The notes: generated from the letters alone by a model not told the origin. Positions 26,514 through 36,514 are shown, counted from the stretch's first letter. The stretch: DNA of 64,000 bases from Geobacter sp. SVR (GCF_016865365.1 NZ_AP024469.1:3006501-3070500); one strand, 5' to 3'. Numbers and translations: made by a program.

Positions 26514-26991
26514 GGATGCGCTCGGCGCGCTTGCGTCGGCGCAGTTCCGCGAAGAAATCGCTCAAAAGGCGGGAGCATTCGGGCTCCAGCACCCGCGGCA
26601 CCAGTTGGACGCGGTGGTTGAGGCGGCTGTCGTCGGACAGGTCGTAGAGCGAGCCGGCTGCCCCCCCTTTGGGGTCGTAGCAGCCGAACACAACGGTGGG
26701 AATGCGGGAGAGGATGATGGCGCCCATGCACATGGTGCAGGGCTCCAGGGTGACATAGAGGGTCGTATCGAGCAGCCGCCAGGAATTGAGTTTCCGGGCG
26801 GCTTTTCTAATGGCGATCATCTCGGCGTGGGCGGATGGGTCCTGGGCAGACTCGCGCAGGTTATGACCGCGGGCGATGATTTTGCCGTCGCGCACGATCA
26901 CGCAGCCGATCGGCACCTCGTCCTTGCCCTGGGCCTTGCCCGCCTCAGCGATGGCGCGCTGCATCCAGTATTCGTGGCTCTTTTCAGGCAT
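26500..26991 (-). CDS. tadA: tRNA-specific adenosine deaminase
   Basis: 163 aa, usual length. It has the zinc deaminase motifs HAE (His55, Glu57) and PCTMC (Cys85, Cys88). The enzyme converts adenosine 34 of tRNA-Arg(ACG) to inosine. Convergent with fdhD-mobA. The ATG at 26991 has no strong site. Confidence 0.93.
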   Translation of the reverse strand: MPEKSHEYWMQRAIAEAGKAQGKDEVPIGCVIVRDGKIIARGHNLRESAQDPSAHAEMIAIRKAARKLNSWRLLDTTLYVTLEPCTMCMGAIILSRIPTVVFGCYDPKGGAAGSLYDLSDDSRLNHRVQLVPRVLEPECSRLLSDFFAELRRRKRAERIPSSS

Positions 26992-27072
26992 GCAGGGAAT
27001 CTAGCATAACCGCTGCGGACGGGCAAAGGTAATCTCCGGCGCTGACAGTCTCACAACCGGCCCCACCCTGCC

Positions 27073-27417
27073 CTACACCTCGATCACCGGCAGCACCGCC
27101 TCCTTGCGCGGAAGCGGCACCACCAGTTCGTCGCGGTAAGCCAGCGCAAACAGGCTGCCCTGTTCATGGATCAGGGCCGTGACCGCATCCGGCGCCAGGC
27201 CGGTCTCCTCGGCATACTCTTCCGGGCTCACCAGAGCGTACCCCTCACCCTGCAGCTCATGCACCACCGTGGCCCAGGCCACGCGGGACTCCGGTGTCAT
27301 GATGTTGTCCTGCGGACCTGTCAGTCGATATTCGCCCAGCCCGACTCGGATGATGATGCAGATGGCGTCGCGTTTCATGCGTTCCAGGTCTACCGGCTCA
27401 GTTAGTTGTTGTTCCAT
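27073..27417 (-). CDS. Conserved-looking hypothetical protein
   Basis: 114 aa, preceded on the minus strand by a GGAGG site. Soluble, acidic, alpha/beta character, with no cysteines or membrane segment beyond the N-terminal ICIIIRVGLGE strand. The C-terminus (VVPLPRKEAVLPVIEV) is beta-rich. It lies upstream of tadA in the same orientation. No family recognised. Confidence 0.6.
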   Translation of the reverse strand: MEQQLTEPVDLERMKRDAICIIIRVGLGEYRLTGPQDNIMTPESRVAWATVVHELQGEGYALVSPEEYAEETGLAPDAVTALIHEQGSLFALAYRDELVVPLPRKEAVLPVIEV

Positions 27418-27515
27418 GGTTGCCTCCAGGTTCTATAGGCTTATTTTTCTAGTATAGCCTCTTTCGGTGCGACTCCTTAACGAGCTAAACATCGAACATT
27501 AAAATTTTGCATCAT

Positions 27516-27645
27516 TGACAGACGGATGCTGGCGGGGTAAGGTGGAGCGCTTTTTATGCCATGGGATGAGGATTAGACAGTTGGGATAAAAGATTAGTAT
27601 AAATGCCGCTGACTGAGAAGATTTTGCAGTCAGCGGCTTTTTTTA
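27516..27645 (+). promoter_or_regulatory. Leader before hsdM: promoter candidates and an intrinsic terminator
   Basis: A TTGACA (27516-27521) and an AT-rich TAGTATAAAT (about 27594-27603) offer promoter elements. Directly after comes a terminator-like hairpin: GCCGCTGACTG (27605-27615), loop, CAGTCAGCGGC (27627-27637) and seven or more Ts, only ~23 bases before the hsdM ATG. It could stop upstream read-through or attenuate the operon. The rest of 27418-27667 shows nothing else. Confidence 0.6.
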
Positions 27646-27667
27646 CACAAAAAAGCACGGAGAGCTC

Positions 27668-29320
27668 ATGTCTGCAGAAAAGTTTTTACAAGACCTTGAA
27701 AAGAAACTTTGGACCGCCGCCGATAAGCTGCGTTCCACTCTTGATGCAGCCCAGTACAAGCACGCGGTGCTGGGGCTGTTGTTTGTCAAGTACGTATCCG
27801 ATGCCTTTGATATCCGCCGTCAGGAGCTGATCGCACAGTTCAAGAATGAGGAGCACGAATATTACCTCAATCCAGATGATTACGAGACGGAAGAGGAATA
27901 CGAAGCCGAGATCGCCGCAGAGTTGGAGATTCGCGACTATTACACGGAGAAGAATGTATTTTGGGTGCCGGCTCTGGGGCGCTGGGAGAACCTGCAGAAC
28001 AATTCCAAGTTATCGCCGGGGACAGCGATCGAGATCAAGAACGGCAAGACCACGATCTATACCATGCGTAGCGTCGGCCGACTGATCGACGATGCCCTGG
28101 ATGCCATTGAGAAGGACAACCCTAAGCTCAAGGGGGTGCTCAACAAGCAGTACACCCGCTTGCAGATCGACCAGGCCAAGCTGGGTGAGTTGATCGACCT
28201 TATCGCTACCATCCCGTTTGTACATGAATCGTTACAAGCCAAGGATATCCTTGGTCATGTTTATGAATACTTCCTCGGCCAGTTCGCCCTTGCCGAAGGA
28301 AAGAAAGGTGGCCAATTCTACACGCCGAAGTCGATTGTAACGCTGATCGTCGAGATGCTCCAACCGTTCCAGGGGCGAGTGTACGACCCTGCCATGGGCT
28401 CGGGTGGCTTCTTCGTGCAGAGCGAGCAGTTCATCAAGGAGCATGGCGGCAAGGTGGGAAATGTCTCCATCTACGGCCAAGAGTACAACCACACCACTTG
28501 GCAGCTGGCGGCAATGAACATGGTCATCCGCGGCCTAGACTTCAATTTCGGGAAGGAGCCGGCCAACACCTTTACTAACGACCAGCACCCTGATCTGCGC
28601 GCCGACTACATTATGACCAATCCCCCCTTCAACATGAAAGAGTGGGACACTGGCGTGAAGGACGACGACCCACGCTGGCAGTACGGCCGCCCGCCAACCG
28701 GCAACGCCAACTTCGCCTGGCTGCAACACATGCTCTACCACCTGACCCCTAACGGCTCCATGGCCCTGCTTCTAGCCAACGGCTCCATGAGTTCCAACAC
28801 CAACACCGAGGGAGATATCCGCCGGGCGCTGGTGGAGAATGATCTGGTAGAGTGCATAGTTGCGCTGCCGGGGCAGCTCTTCACCAACACCCAGATTCCG
28901 GCGTGTATTTGGTTTCTAACCCGCAATAAGAAGGCACGGGGGGCACTGGTCAACCGCTCCGGCAAGGTGCTGTTCATTGATGCCCGCAACCTCGGCTACA
29001 TGAAAGATCGCGTGCTGCGCGACTTCAGACCGAAGGATATCGCCAAAGTGGCCGATACCTTCCATGCGTGGCAAAAAGGTGAAGGCTACTTAGACGAAGC
29101 CGGTTTTTGCTGTTCAGCAACGCTGGAGAAGATCAGAAAACACGACTTTGTGCTGACGCCGGGGCGCTATGTCGGCGCGCCTGACGAGGCAGAGGATGGC
29201 GAACCCTTTGCCAAAAAGATGGCGCGATTGACGGCGCAGTTGCAGGAGCAGTTTACGCGCAGTAGAGAGTTGGAAGGGCAGATCAAGCGAAATCTGGCGG
29301 GGCTTGGGTATGAGTGCTGA
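27668..29320 (+). CDS. hsdM: Type I restriction-modification methylase subunit
   Basis: 550 aa. The N-terminal helical HsdM_N domain (1 to ~160) precedes the N6-adenine methyltransferase domain with motif I DPAMGSGGFF (240-249) and motif IV NPPF (318-321). Two M subunits plus HsdS methylate the recognition site. The 3' end overlaps hsdS by 11 bases, showing an operon. Confidence 0.96.
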   Translation: MSAEKFLQDLEKKLWTAADKLRSTLDAAQYKHAVLGLLFVKYVSDAFDIRRQELIAQFKNEEHEYYLNPDDYETEEEYEAEIAAELEIRDYYTEKNVFWVPALGRWENLQNNSKLSPGTAIEIKNGKTTIYTMRSVGRLIDDALDAIEKDNPKLKGVLNKQYTRLQIDQAKLGELIDLIATIPFVHESLQAKDILGHVYEYFLGQFALAEGKKGGQFYTPKSIVTLIVEMLQPFQGRVYDPAMGSGGFFVQSEQFIKEHGGKVGNVSIYGQEYNHTTWQLAAMNMVIRGLDFNFGKEPANTFTNDQHPDLRADYIMTNPPFNMKEWDTGVKDDDPRWQYGRPPTGNANFAWLQHMLYHLTPNGSMALLLANGSMSSNTNTEGDIRRALVENDLVECIVALPGQLFTNTQIPACIWFLTRNKKARGALVNRSGKVLFIDARNLGYMKDRVLRDFRPKDIAKVADTFHAWQKGEGYLDEAGFCCSATLEKIRKHDFVLTPGRYVGAPDEAEDGEPFAKKMARLTAQLQEQFTRSRELEGQIKRNLAGLGYEC

Positions 29321-30689
29321 TTGGAAGACCTACACCCTAGGTGATTTGGGGGATATTAAAACGGGCAAAACACCGCCATCTTCGATAAGTGATGCTTTCG
29401 GTGGTAGCACTCCTTTTATCACACCAAAAGATATGGATGGGAGAAAGTGGATTAAGTCTACGGAAAGATCCCTGAGTACGTCAGGGGTTGCATCTGTCAA
29501 GCCTTGTCTTGTTCCTAAAAATTCAGTAGCAGTTTCTTGTATCGGATCAGATCTGGGCAAGGCCGTTCTGGTAGCACAGACTTCAGTAACAAATCAGCAA
29601 ATAAACACAATTGTCATCGATGAAACGCGCTTTAACTCAGAGTTTGTCTATTATGATTTGTCATTACGTCAACAAGAAATAAAAGGGATGGCGAACGGTT
29701 CAGCTACACCTATTTTGAACAAAGGCCATTTCTCAAAGCTAGAAATTTCTCTGCCAGACAAACAGACTCAAGACGAAATTGTAAGAGTTTTAAGTTCCTT
29801 AGACGACAAAATCGAGCTCAACCGCCAAATTAACAAAACCCTCGAACAGATCGCTCAAACCATCTTCAAAAGCTGGTTTGTAGATTTCGAGCCAGTCAGG
29901 GCCAAGATCGAAGCCAAAGCCACAGGCCGCGACCCTGAGCGCGCCGCCATGTGTGCCATCAGTGGTAAACTTGAGTCCGAACTTGACCAACTTCCCACCG
30001 AACAATACCGACAAATCGCCGCCACCGCCGCTCTGTTTCCCGATGAGCTGGTGGATTCTGAGTTGGGACTGATTCCGGAGGGGTGGATAACAAAACCTCT
30101 TTATAGTATGGCCGAGTTTATTAATGGAGCTACTTTTAAAAGTTCAGATTTTTCGTTAAAAAATGATGGACTACCTGTTATTAAAATTTCCGAACTTAAA
30201 TCTGGCGTTTCTGAGCAGACAAGATTTACTACAGGCATTTTCCAGGGAAAATACAAAATAGATAATGACGATGTTCTCTATTCTTGGTCAGGTAGTCCAG
30301 ATACTTCGCTTGAGGTATTTAAGTGGTTTGGTGGAAAAGGCTGGCTGAATCAACACATCTTTAAAGTTGTGACTACTTCAAAATATCAAAAATATTTTGT
30401 TTTCTATTTATTGAGATATCTTAAACCTAGACTTGTTTCCATAGCTACAGACAAACAAACCACGGGTCTTGGTCATGTAACCGTTGCAGATATGAAGAGG
30501 CTTCTCATCGCATATCCAAGTAAAGACATATTATCTCGATTTTCAGCTGTGGTTGGATCTATGTATGAACTGACATCTTGCATGGAAAAACAGACAAATG
30601 TTCTGGTCGAAACAAGAGATTTACTTCTCCCAAAGTTTCTATCAGGTGAGTTGCCTCTAGCGAAAATTGAAGGTGGTGACGATGAGTAA
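29310..30689 (+). CDS. hsdS: Type I restriction-modification specificity subunit
   Basis: 459 aa from ATG at 29310. Two target-recognition domains are visible, each opening with the usual pattern (WKTYTLGDLGDIKTGKTP and GWITKPLYSMAEFINGATF). Each is followed by a conserved helical spacer (LDDKIELNRQINKTLEQIAQ after the first). Both domains are AT-rich relative to hsdM and hsdR, as expected for exchanged specificity parts. The stop overlaps the SIR2 gene start by eight bases. Confidence 0.94.
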   Translation: MSADWKTYTLGDLGDIKTGKTPPSSISDAFGGSTPFITPKDMDGRKWIKSTERSLSTSGVASVKPCLVPKNSVAVSCIGSDLGKAVLVAQTSVTNQQINTIVIDETRFNSEFVYYDLSLRQQEIKGMANGSATPILNKGHFSKLEISLPDKQTQDEIVRVLSSLDDKIELNRQINKTLEQIAQTIFKSWFVDFEPVRAKIEAKATGRDPERAAMCAISGKLESELDQLPTEQYRQIAATAALFPDELVDSELGLIPEGWITKPLYSMAEFINGATFKSSDFSLKNDGLPVIKISELKSGVSEQTRFTTGIFQGKYKIDNDDVLYSWSGSPDTSLEVFKWFGGKGWLNQHIFKVVTTSKYQKYFVFYLLRYLKPRLVSIATDKQTTGLGHVTVADMKRLLIAYPSKDILSRFSAVVGSMYELTSCMEKQTNVLVETRDLLLPKFLSGELPLAKIEGGDDE

Positions 30690-31812
30690 TAGTTGGGTTA
30701 AGGACAACAGGGATTTGATTAATCGTGTGGAGCAAATCCTCAAGGCCGCATACGATGAGAATGCAGAGCTTCATTTGGCACTGAATGGTGATTCTCCATT
30801 GCAAATTGAAAGCTTAAACCCTGATAGAGAACCGTATAGTATAGAGAAAAGTGAGGCGCTATTTTGGGCTGAACGAGATACTTATTATGAAGAACTTGAT
30901 TTTTGCCTCTTAAAACACCATGAGAGTGCAATTCAATATCTTAAAGCTAATGACCTTGTCCCAACATTTCATGACCTTGTTGATGCCATAAAAAGGAATC
31001 GTGTTGTTCCATTTATTGGTGCTGGGATGTCACTTCCAAGTGGGTTTCCGCTATGGGGCAAGGCATTGCGACAAATACTTGATCGTATGGAAGGTATTGA
31101 CATAGCTGCTGTAACTGCCGAGATAGACTCATTCAAGTATTTAAATGCAGCGCAATTGCTTTGGGATCATGATTCTACACAAGTTAAGCATTACATCAGA
31201 AATAAATTTGCGCAGAGGCAAATTCCCAGAGAAGGTGTAAAAGGCCCAATTACGCTCTTGGATAAAATTAGCAGTGGTTGTTTAATAACAACTAATTTCG
31301 ATTCAGCAATAGAAACAGTAATTGGTAGAGGCCATTTAGAAGGTTACATGCATGGTCTACAGCAAGGCAATAAATTTGTTCCAAGATTAATTAAAGGAGA
31401 TAGATGTATCCTTAAGCTTCATGGTGATGCAGAAGACCATGAAACCTATATATTCACACAAGAACAGTACACAAATGGTTATGGTGATCCTTTTGATTTT
31501 TCAAAGCCATTGCCAAAAGCTTTACGTCAAATATTCGTTGGACAGTCCCTACTCTTTTTAGGCTGTAGTTTGGAACAGGATAAAACCTTAGAATTATTCG
31601 CTGACGTATTGAGAGAAAGTAAATTTGAAGTCCCTGACCATTTTGCAATATTACCTGAGCCTAATGGTGGCGAAACCAAAGGCCATAAAGAGAATCGATT
31701 GATTGAATTAAAAATCCGTCCGATTTGGTACCCCGGTGATGATCATGAGTTCGTTGAGAGGTATTTGAAGCTCGCGATTGATATTTCAGGTGGCCGGCTG
31801 GAGCATTTTTAA
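30682..31812 (+). CDS. SIR2-family protein embedded in the hsd operon
   Basis: 376 aa from ATG at 30682, inside the end of hsdS. Residues 1 to ~95 are a helical region I do not recognise. From ~97 a SIR2-like (SIR2_2) domain is visible: VVPFIGAGMS (GAGMS 113-117), TTNFD (203-207), LKLHGD (244-249) and LFLGCS (291-296). In defence proteins such as ThsA and DSR this fold degrades NAD+. The gene is much more AT-rich than hsdM and hsdR, and its stop is one base from the hsdR start. A role as a backup or suicide arm of the R-M system is inference. Confidence 0.85.
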   Translation: MSNSWVKDNRDLINRVEQILKAAYDENAELHLALNGDSPLQIESLNPDREPYSIEKSEALFWAERDTYYEELDFCLLKHHESAIQYLKANDLVPTFHDLVDAIKRNRVVPFIGAGMSLPSGFPLWGKALRQILDRMEGIDIAAVTAEIDSFKYLNAAQLLWDHDSTQVKHYIRNKFAQRQIPREGVKGPITLLDKISSGCLITTNFDSAIETVIGRGHLEGYMHGLQQGNKFVPRLIKGDRCILKLHGDAEDHETYIFTQEQYTNGYGDPFDFSKPLPKALRQIFVGQSLLFLGCSLEQDKTLELFADVLRESKFEVPDHFAILPEPNGGETKGHKENRLIELKIRPIWYPGDDHEFVERYLKLAIDISGGRLEHF

Positions 31813-31813
31813 G

Positions 31814-34800
31814 ATGACGAAAATTGATGAAAATAAACTCGAACAACTCTGTCTCGCATGGTTTCAGGATGCAGGGTGGAGTTTCCTCAATGGGACTGAT
31901 ATCGCCCACGATGGTGAAATTCCGGAACGGTGCGACTACCAGCAAACGATCCTGACTGGCCGCCTGATCGCCGCTCTTCAGAGGATCAACCCCCACATCC
32001 CGCTGCCCTCCCTTGAAGAAGCCGCCCAGGCCATCTCCAAACCCAAATCCCCGGTGCTGATCCATAACAACCGCACCTTCCACAAACTCCTCCTCGAAGG
32101 GGTAGCGGTCGACTACCGCGATGGCGACGAAACCAGGACCGACCATGTTCAACTGATCGACTTCCACAATGTGGAGAAGAACGAGTTCCTGGTCGTCAAC
32201 CAGTACACCATTCAGGGGAGCAGGCAACTACGCCGCCCCGATATCGTCGTATTCATCAACGGCCTGCCGATCGCAGTGATCGAGCTGAAGAACCCCGCCG
32301 ACATCAACGCAGACGTCTGGAAGGCCTACGACCAGCTACAAACCTACAAGGATGAAACTCCCGATCTCTTTGTCTGCAACGAAGCGCTGGTGGTTTCCGA
32401 CGGCCTGACGGCGCGGATCGGCTCGTTGACTGCCAGCAAGGAGCGTTTTCTCCCCTGGCGCACGATCCGGAACGAGGACGACAAGCCGCTACTGGAATAC
32501 GAACTGGAAAAGGTGGTCAAGGGCTTCTTCGACCGCGAACTGCTCCTCGACTACCTGCGCTATTTCATCATCTTCGAGCAGGACGACGGCAATATCAACA
32601 AGAAGATTGCCGGGTACCACCAATTCCACGCTGTACGCGAGGCGGTGCGGGTGACGCTGATTGCCTCTGCTCCCATTGAATCAGAACGGGTGGCAGAGGC
32701 ACGTGCCACTTATGGCCGCGAGGTGCAGCCCGGCTCGCGCAAGGCCGGTGTGGTCTGGCATACCCAGGGTTCGGGCAAGAGCATCACCATGTGCTGCTAT
32801 GCCGGCAAGCTGTTGCAACAGCCGGAGATGAACAACCCCACCATTGTCGTTGTCACCGACCGCAACGATCTGGATGGCCAGCTCTTTGCCACCTTCTGCA
32901 ACGCCCAGGAGTTGCTGCGTCAGACGCCGGTGCAGGCCGACAGCCGCGAGGAATTGCGTGAATTGCTGGCGGCGCGGCAGTCGGGCGGGATCATCTTTAC
33001 CACCGTGCAAAAGTTCTCGCTGGTGAACGATGAAGAGGCGCATCCGGCCTTGAGCACGCGCAGCAACATCGTGGTTATCAGCGACGAGGCGCACCGCAGC
33101 CAGTATGGCTTTAAGGCCAAGCTCGACACCAAAACCGGCGCCTATATCTACGGGTACGCAAAGCATATGCGCGATGCCATCCCCAACGCCTCGTTTATCG
33201 GCTTCACCGGCACGCCGATCTCCACCGAGGACAAGGACACCCGCGCCGTCTTCGGCGGCTATGTCAGCATCTACGACATTCAAGATGCAGTGGACGACGG
33301 GGCCACGGTGCCGATCTACTACGAGTCGCGCCTGGCCAAGCTCGACATCAACCGCGCCGAGATCGAGGAACTGAACAATGATGTAGAGGAAGTCATCGAG
33401 GACGAGGAAGACGTCACCCTCCGCGAGCGCACAAAGAGCAAATGGGCCGCATTAGAGAAGTTGGTGGGGTCCAAGCCGCGCCTGAAGGAGGTGGCCGAGG
33501 ATCTGGTGCAGCATTTCGAGGCGCGTACGGCAGTGGTTGAGGGGAAGGGAATGATCGTATGCATGAGCCGTGAGATCTGCGTACATCTCTACAACGAGCT
33601 GATCAAGCTGCGGCCGGAGTGGCACGATCCTGACCCAGAAAAGGGGACACTAAAGATTGTTATGACAGGCTCTGCCGCCGACGTGGCGCTGCTGAAGCCG
33701 CATATTTACAATGCATCTACGAAGAAGCGTTTTGAGCGGCGCTTCAAGGCCCCCAAAGACGATCTCAAACTGGTGATAGTGCGTGATATGTGGCTGACCG
33801 GCTTCGACTGCCCGAGCTGTCACACCATATACGTCGACAAGCCGATGCAGGGCCACAACCTGATGCAGGCCATCGCCCGCGTCAACAGGGTCTTCAAGGA
33901 CAAGCCAGGCGGGCTGGTGGTGGATTACATCGGAATCGCCAACGAATTGAAACAGGCGCTCAAAGTCTACGTCAACTCCCAAGGGAAAGGGACGCCGACC
34001 CTGCAGGCGGAAGAAGCGCTAACGTTGCTGATGGAGAGGTTGGACGTGGTGCGGGGGCTATTTCACGGCTTCGACTACAGCGATTACAAGACTCGTGCCC
34101 ATCATATCCTCATCCTGGCAGCCAACCACATCCTGGGGGTCAGGGACGGCAAGAAGCGCTTCCTCGACGCCATGGCGGCCATCACCCGCGCCTTCTCCCT
34201 CTGCGGTACGCTTGATGAGGCGGAACCGTTGCGTAAGGAGATCGCCTTCTTTGCCGCCATCCGCGCTGCAATAGTGAAGCATACTACCGTTGACATCAAA
34301 CTGACCGAGGAACAGAAGAACAGTGCCCTGAAGCAGATCTTGGACAATGCGGTTATCGCCGAAGGTGTGACGGACGTCTTTGCCCTAGCGGGGCTGGACA
34401 AGCCGAATATCGCACTGTTGTCGGATGAGTTTCTGGAAGACGTTCGCAATATGAAGAGCCGTAATCTTGCGCTGGAGCTGTTGGAAAAGCTTCTACGTGA
34501 CACAATCAAGGCGCGCACCCACAACAATGTGGTGCTGGAACAGAAATTCAGCGAACGCCTGCTGGCAACGCTGAATCGTTACCACGCTCGTGCCGTTGAG
34601 ACAGCTCAGGTGATCGAAGAGCTGATCCAGATGGCTAAGGACTTCCAGCAGGCGATCAAACGGGATGAGGAGTTGGGGCTGCCCCCGGATGAAGTCGCTT
34701 TCTACGACGCTCTGGCAAATAATGAGAGCGCTGTGCGGGAACTGGGGGATGACATCCTCAAGAAGATCGCAGTGGAGATCACAGAGAAGCTCCGCGAGAG

Positions 34801-34963
34801 CACATCCGTCGATTGGCAGGTGCGCGAGAGCGTGCGTGCGAAGCTGCGGAACCTGGTGCGTCGGACGTTGCGGAAGTGGAAATATCCACCGGATAAGCAG
34901 GATGATGCGGTGGAGTTGGTGTTGAAACAGGCGGAGGCGCTGTGTGTGGGGTGGACTGCTTAG
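31814..34963 (+). CDS. hsdR: Type I restriction endonuclease subunit
   Basis: 1049 aa from ATG at 31814. The N-terminal nuclease core has RPD (141-143) and ELK (157-159), the PD-ExK pattern. The SF2 motor has GSGKS (319-323), DEAH (424-427) and FTGTP. A C-terminal helical region binds the M2S core. HsdR translocates DNA and cuts unmethylated targets at a distance. All motifs are intact. Confidence 0.96.
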   Translation: MTKIDENKLEQLCLAWFQDAGWSFLNGTDIAHDGEIPERCDYQQTILTGRLIAALQRINPHIPLPSLEEAAQAISKPKSPVLIHNNRTFHKLLLEGVAVDYRDGDETRTDHVQLIDFHNVEKNEFLVVNQYTIQGSRQLRRPDIVVFINGLPIAVIELKNPADINADVWKAYDQLQTYKDETPDLFVCNEALVVSDGLTARIGSLTASKERFLPWRTIRNEDDKPLLEYELEKVVKGFFDRELLLDYLRYFIIFEQDDGNINKKIAGYHQFHAVREAVRVTLIASAPIESERVAEARATYGREVQPGSRKAGVVWHTQGSGKSITMCCYAGKLLQQPEMNNPTIVVVTDRNDLDGQLFATFCNAQELLRQTPVQADSREELRELLAARQSGGIIFTTVQKFSLVNDEEAHPALSTRSNIVVISDEAHRSQYGFKAKLDTKTGAYIYGYAKHMRDAIPNASFIGFTGTPISTEDKDTRAVFGGYVSIYDIQDAVDDGATVPIYYESRLAKLDINRAEIEELNNDVEEVIEDEEDVTLRERTKSKWAALEKLVGSKPRLKEVAEDLVQHFEARTAVVEGKGMIVCMSREICVHLYNELIKLRPEWHDPDPEKGTLKIVMTGSAADVALLKPHIYNASTKKRFERRFKAPKDDLKLVIVRDMWLTGFDCPSCHTIYVDKPMQGHNLMQAIARVNRVFKDKPGGLVVDYIGIANELKQALKVYVNSQGKGTPTLQAEEALTLLMERLDVVRGLFHGFDYSDYKTRAHHILILAANHILGVRDGKKRFLDAMAAITRAFSLCGTLDEAEPLRKEIAFFAAIRAAIVKHTTVDIKLTEEQKNSALKQILDNAVIAEGVTDVFALAGLDKPNIALLSDEFLEDVRNMKSRNLALELLEKLLRDTIKARTHNNVVLEQKFSERLLATLNRYHARAVETAQVIEELIQMAKDFQQAIKRDEELGLPPDEVAFYDALANNESAVRELGDDILKKIAVEITEKLRESTSVDWQVRESVRAKLRNLVRRTLRKWKYPPDKQDDAVELVLKQAEALCVGWTA

Positions 34964-34997
34964 CTACAGCAACAAACCGAGGTTTTGGAGGTACATC

Positions 34998-35624
34998 ATG
35001 GTATGTGTGCCAAAATCAATATCTGGCAAAGGTCGTGTATGCAAAGCAGGCGGACCTTGTCCATGTGTTCCCGGAAGTAAAAACTCAATTGCCGAAATTG
35101 TTGATTGTTATAATACACGAAAATGCTCTGAAACTGAGGAGGAAGCTTTTTATAAAGCCCTTCCTTTAAAAGGTGCCATAGCTGCAGCTGCGATGGCTGT
35201 TTTACCTGGCAACAAAAAGCATCCACACCAGTATAGGATACCAAATATAACTTTAAAGGCATGGGTAAAAGCTATATTTGCACAAGAATGTATAATCAAA
35301 AGTTGCAAGAGTTTTGATGAACTTCTCAGCTTACTTGAAGCACAGCGTCTCAAGGGTATCGGAGCCCTTGCTATTTATGACACCGCCCTTCGGATCGGCT
35401 TTAGCAAAAACTTTTATCCAACGCTCATTTACCTTCATGCGGGCACCGCTGTCGGTGCAGCTCAAGTGGCAAACATACGTGGCAAGCAGACGCTTGACAG
35501 GAGTGAACTCCCTCCTCCATTTAAGGCTTTAAAACCTCACGAAGTAGAAGACTGTCTCTGCATCTGCAAACGACAGCTTCAGTGGCTGAAGAATAATGGA
35601 TGCCCCTCTCGCGTGGCAGATTGA
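34998..35624 (+). CDS. Unknown protein of the defence block
   Basis: 208 aa from the ATG at 34998 (GGAGG upstream). The N-terminus is cysteine-rich (four Cys within the first ~24 residues). The middle has a helix-hairpin-helix-like LKGIGALAIYDTALRIG. A hydrophobic helix-turn (LIYLHAGTAVGAA) and a Cys-rich CLCICKRQ follow. It is 34 bases downstream of hsdR on the same strand and has lower GC. No family recognised; the HhH hint suggests nucleic acid contact. Confidence 0.6.
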   Translation: MVCVPKSISGKGRVCKAGGPCPCVPGSKNSIAEIVDCYNTRKCSETEEEAFYKALPLKGAIAAAAMAVLPGNKKHPHQYRIPNITLKAWVKAIFAQECIIKSCKSFDELLSLLEAQRLKGIGALAIYDTALRIGFSKNFYPTLIYLHAGTAVGAAQVANIRGKQTLDRSELPPPFKALKPHEVEDCLCICKRQLQWLKNNGCPSRVAD

Positions 35625-35654
35625 GTTGTGGTTTTTCTCGCACAGGAGCCCGAC

Positions 35655-36513
35655 ATGTCCTCTTCCCCTCTCCCCTTCTCAATAAAAATCTTCCTCCCCG
35701 ACGGCACCCCGGAAGGTCTGAAGATCGTCGAAAAATCCAACTGGACCGGCTGCGGGGTTGTCTTTCAGCGGGCAACGTTTCCAGCGCGCAAGCAACGCGA
35801 GGAATTCAATCGGACTGGCGTCTATGTTCTTGTCGGACCGGCGGATGAAGGGGATTTACCCACCATCTATATTCGGCGAAGGCGATCCGGTAAAACCGAG
35901 GCTGGAACAGCATTACGCCAAAAGGGATTTCTGGACCTGGGGCGTGTTCTTCACCGCCAAAGACGGCAGCCTCAACAAGGCTCATGTGCAGCACCTGGAA
36001 ACACGTCTGGTACACCTAGCAAAAGAGGCGAAGCGGGCAACGCTGGACAATGGCAATATTCCGCAACTTCCGGCGCTGTCAGAGGCGGAACGGGCCGATG
36101 TGGAGAGCTTCCTGACCGACATACTGAGCATCTTGCCCCTGATCGGTCTGTCTGCGTTCGAAAAACCCGTTTCGACCTCGAAAGTGGGCAAGCTGAGACT
36201 TGAAGGAAAAGGGATCAAAGCTACAGGGTACGAATCGCCACAAGGTTTTGTAGTCCTCCAGGGTTCACAGGCAGTTTTCGGGGAAACGCCATCAATACAT
36301 GCCTACATGAAGACATTACGTGCAGAACTGAGGACTAACGGCGTGCTTGTTGAGCAGAACGGCAGTTTCGTTTTTTCCCAGGATTATGCTTTCAACTCTC
36401 CGTCCACAGCGGCCGGAGTGGTGCTCGGCAGGGCCGCCAACGGCCGCATCGAATGGAAGGACGCCAGGAACAGAACTCTCAAAGAGATTCAGGAGCAACG
36501 AATAGCCGGCTAA
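35655..36513 (+). pseudogene. GIY-YIG/DUF4357-type nuclease, broken by one frameshift
   Basis: The first frame (ATG 35655, AGGAG upstream) reads a typical GIY-YIG/DUF4357 N-terminus up to PTIYI at ~35873. The expected continuation GEGDPVKPRLEQHYAKRDFW starts at 35875 in the next frame and runs to a stop at 36513. One extra T in TATATTCGGC explains the break. The full protein would be ~285 aa. The family often sits beside type I R-M genes. Either a recent inactivation or a sequencing error. Confidence 0.8.
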
Positions 36514-36514
36514 G

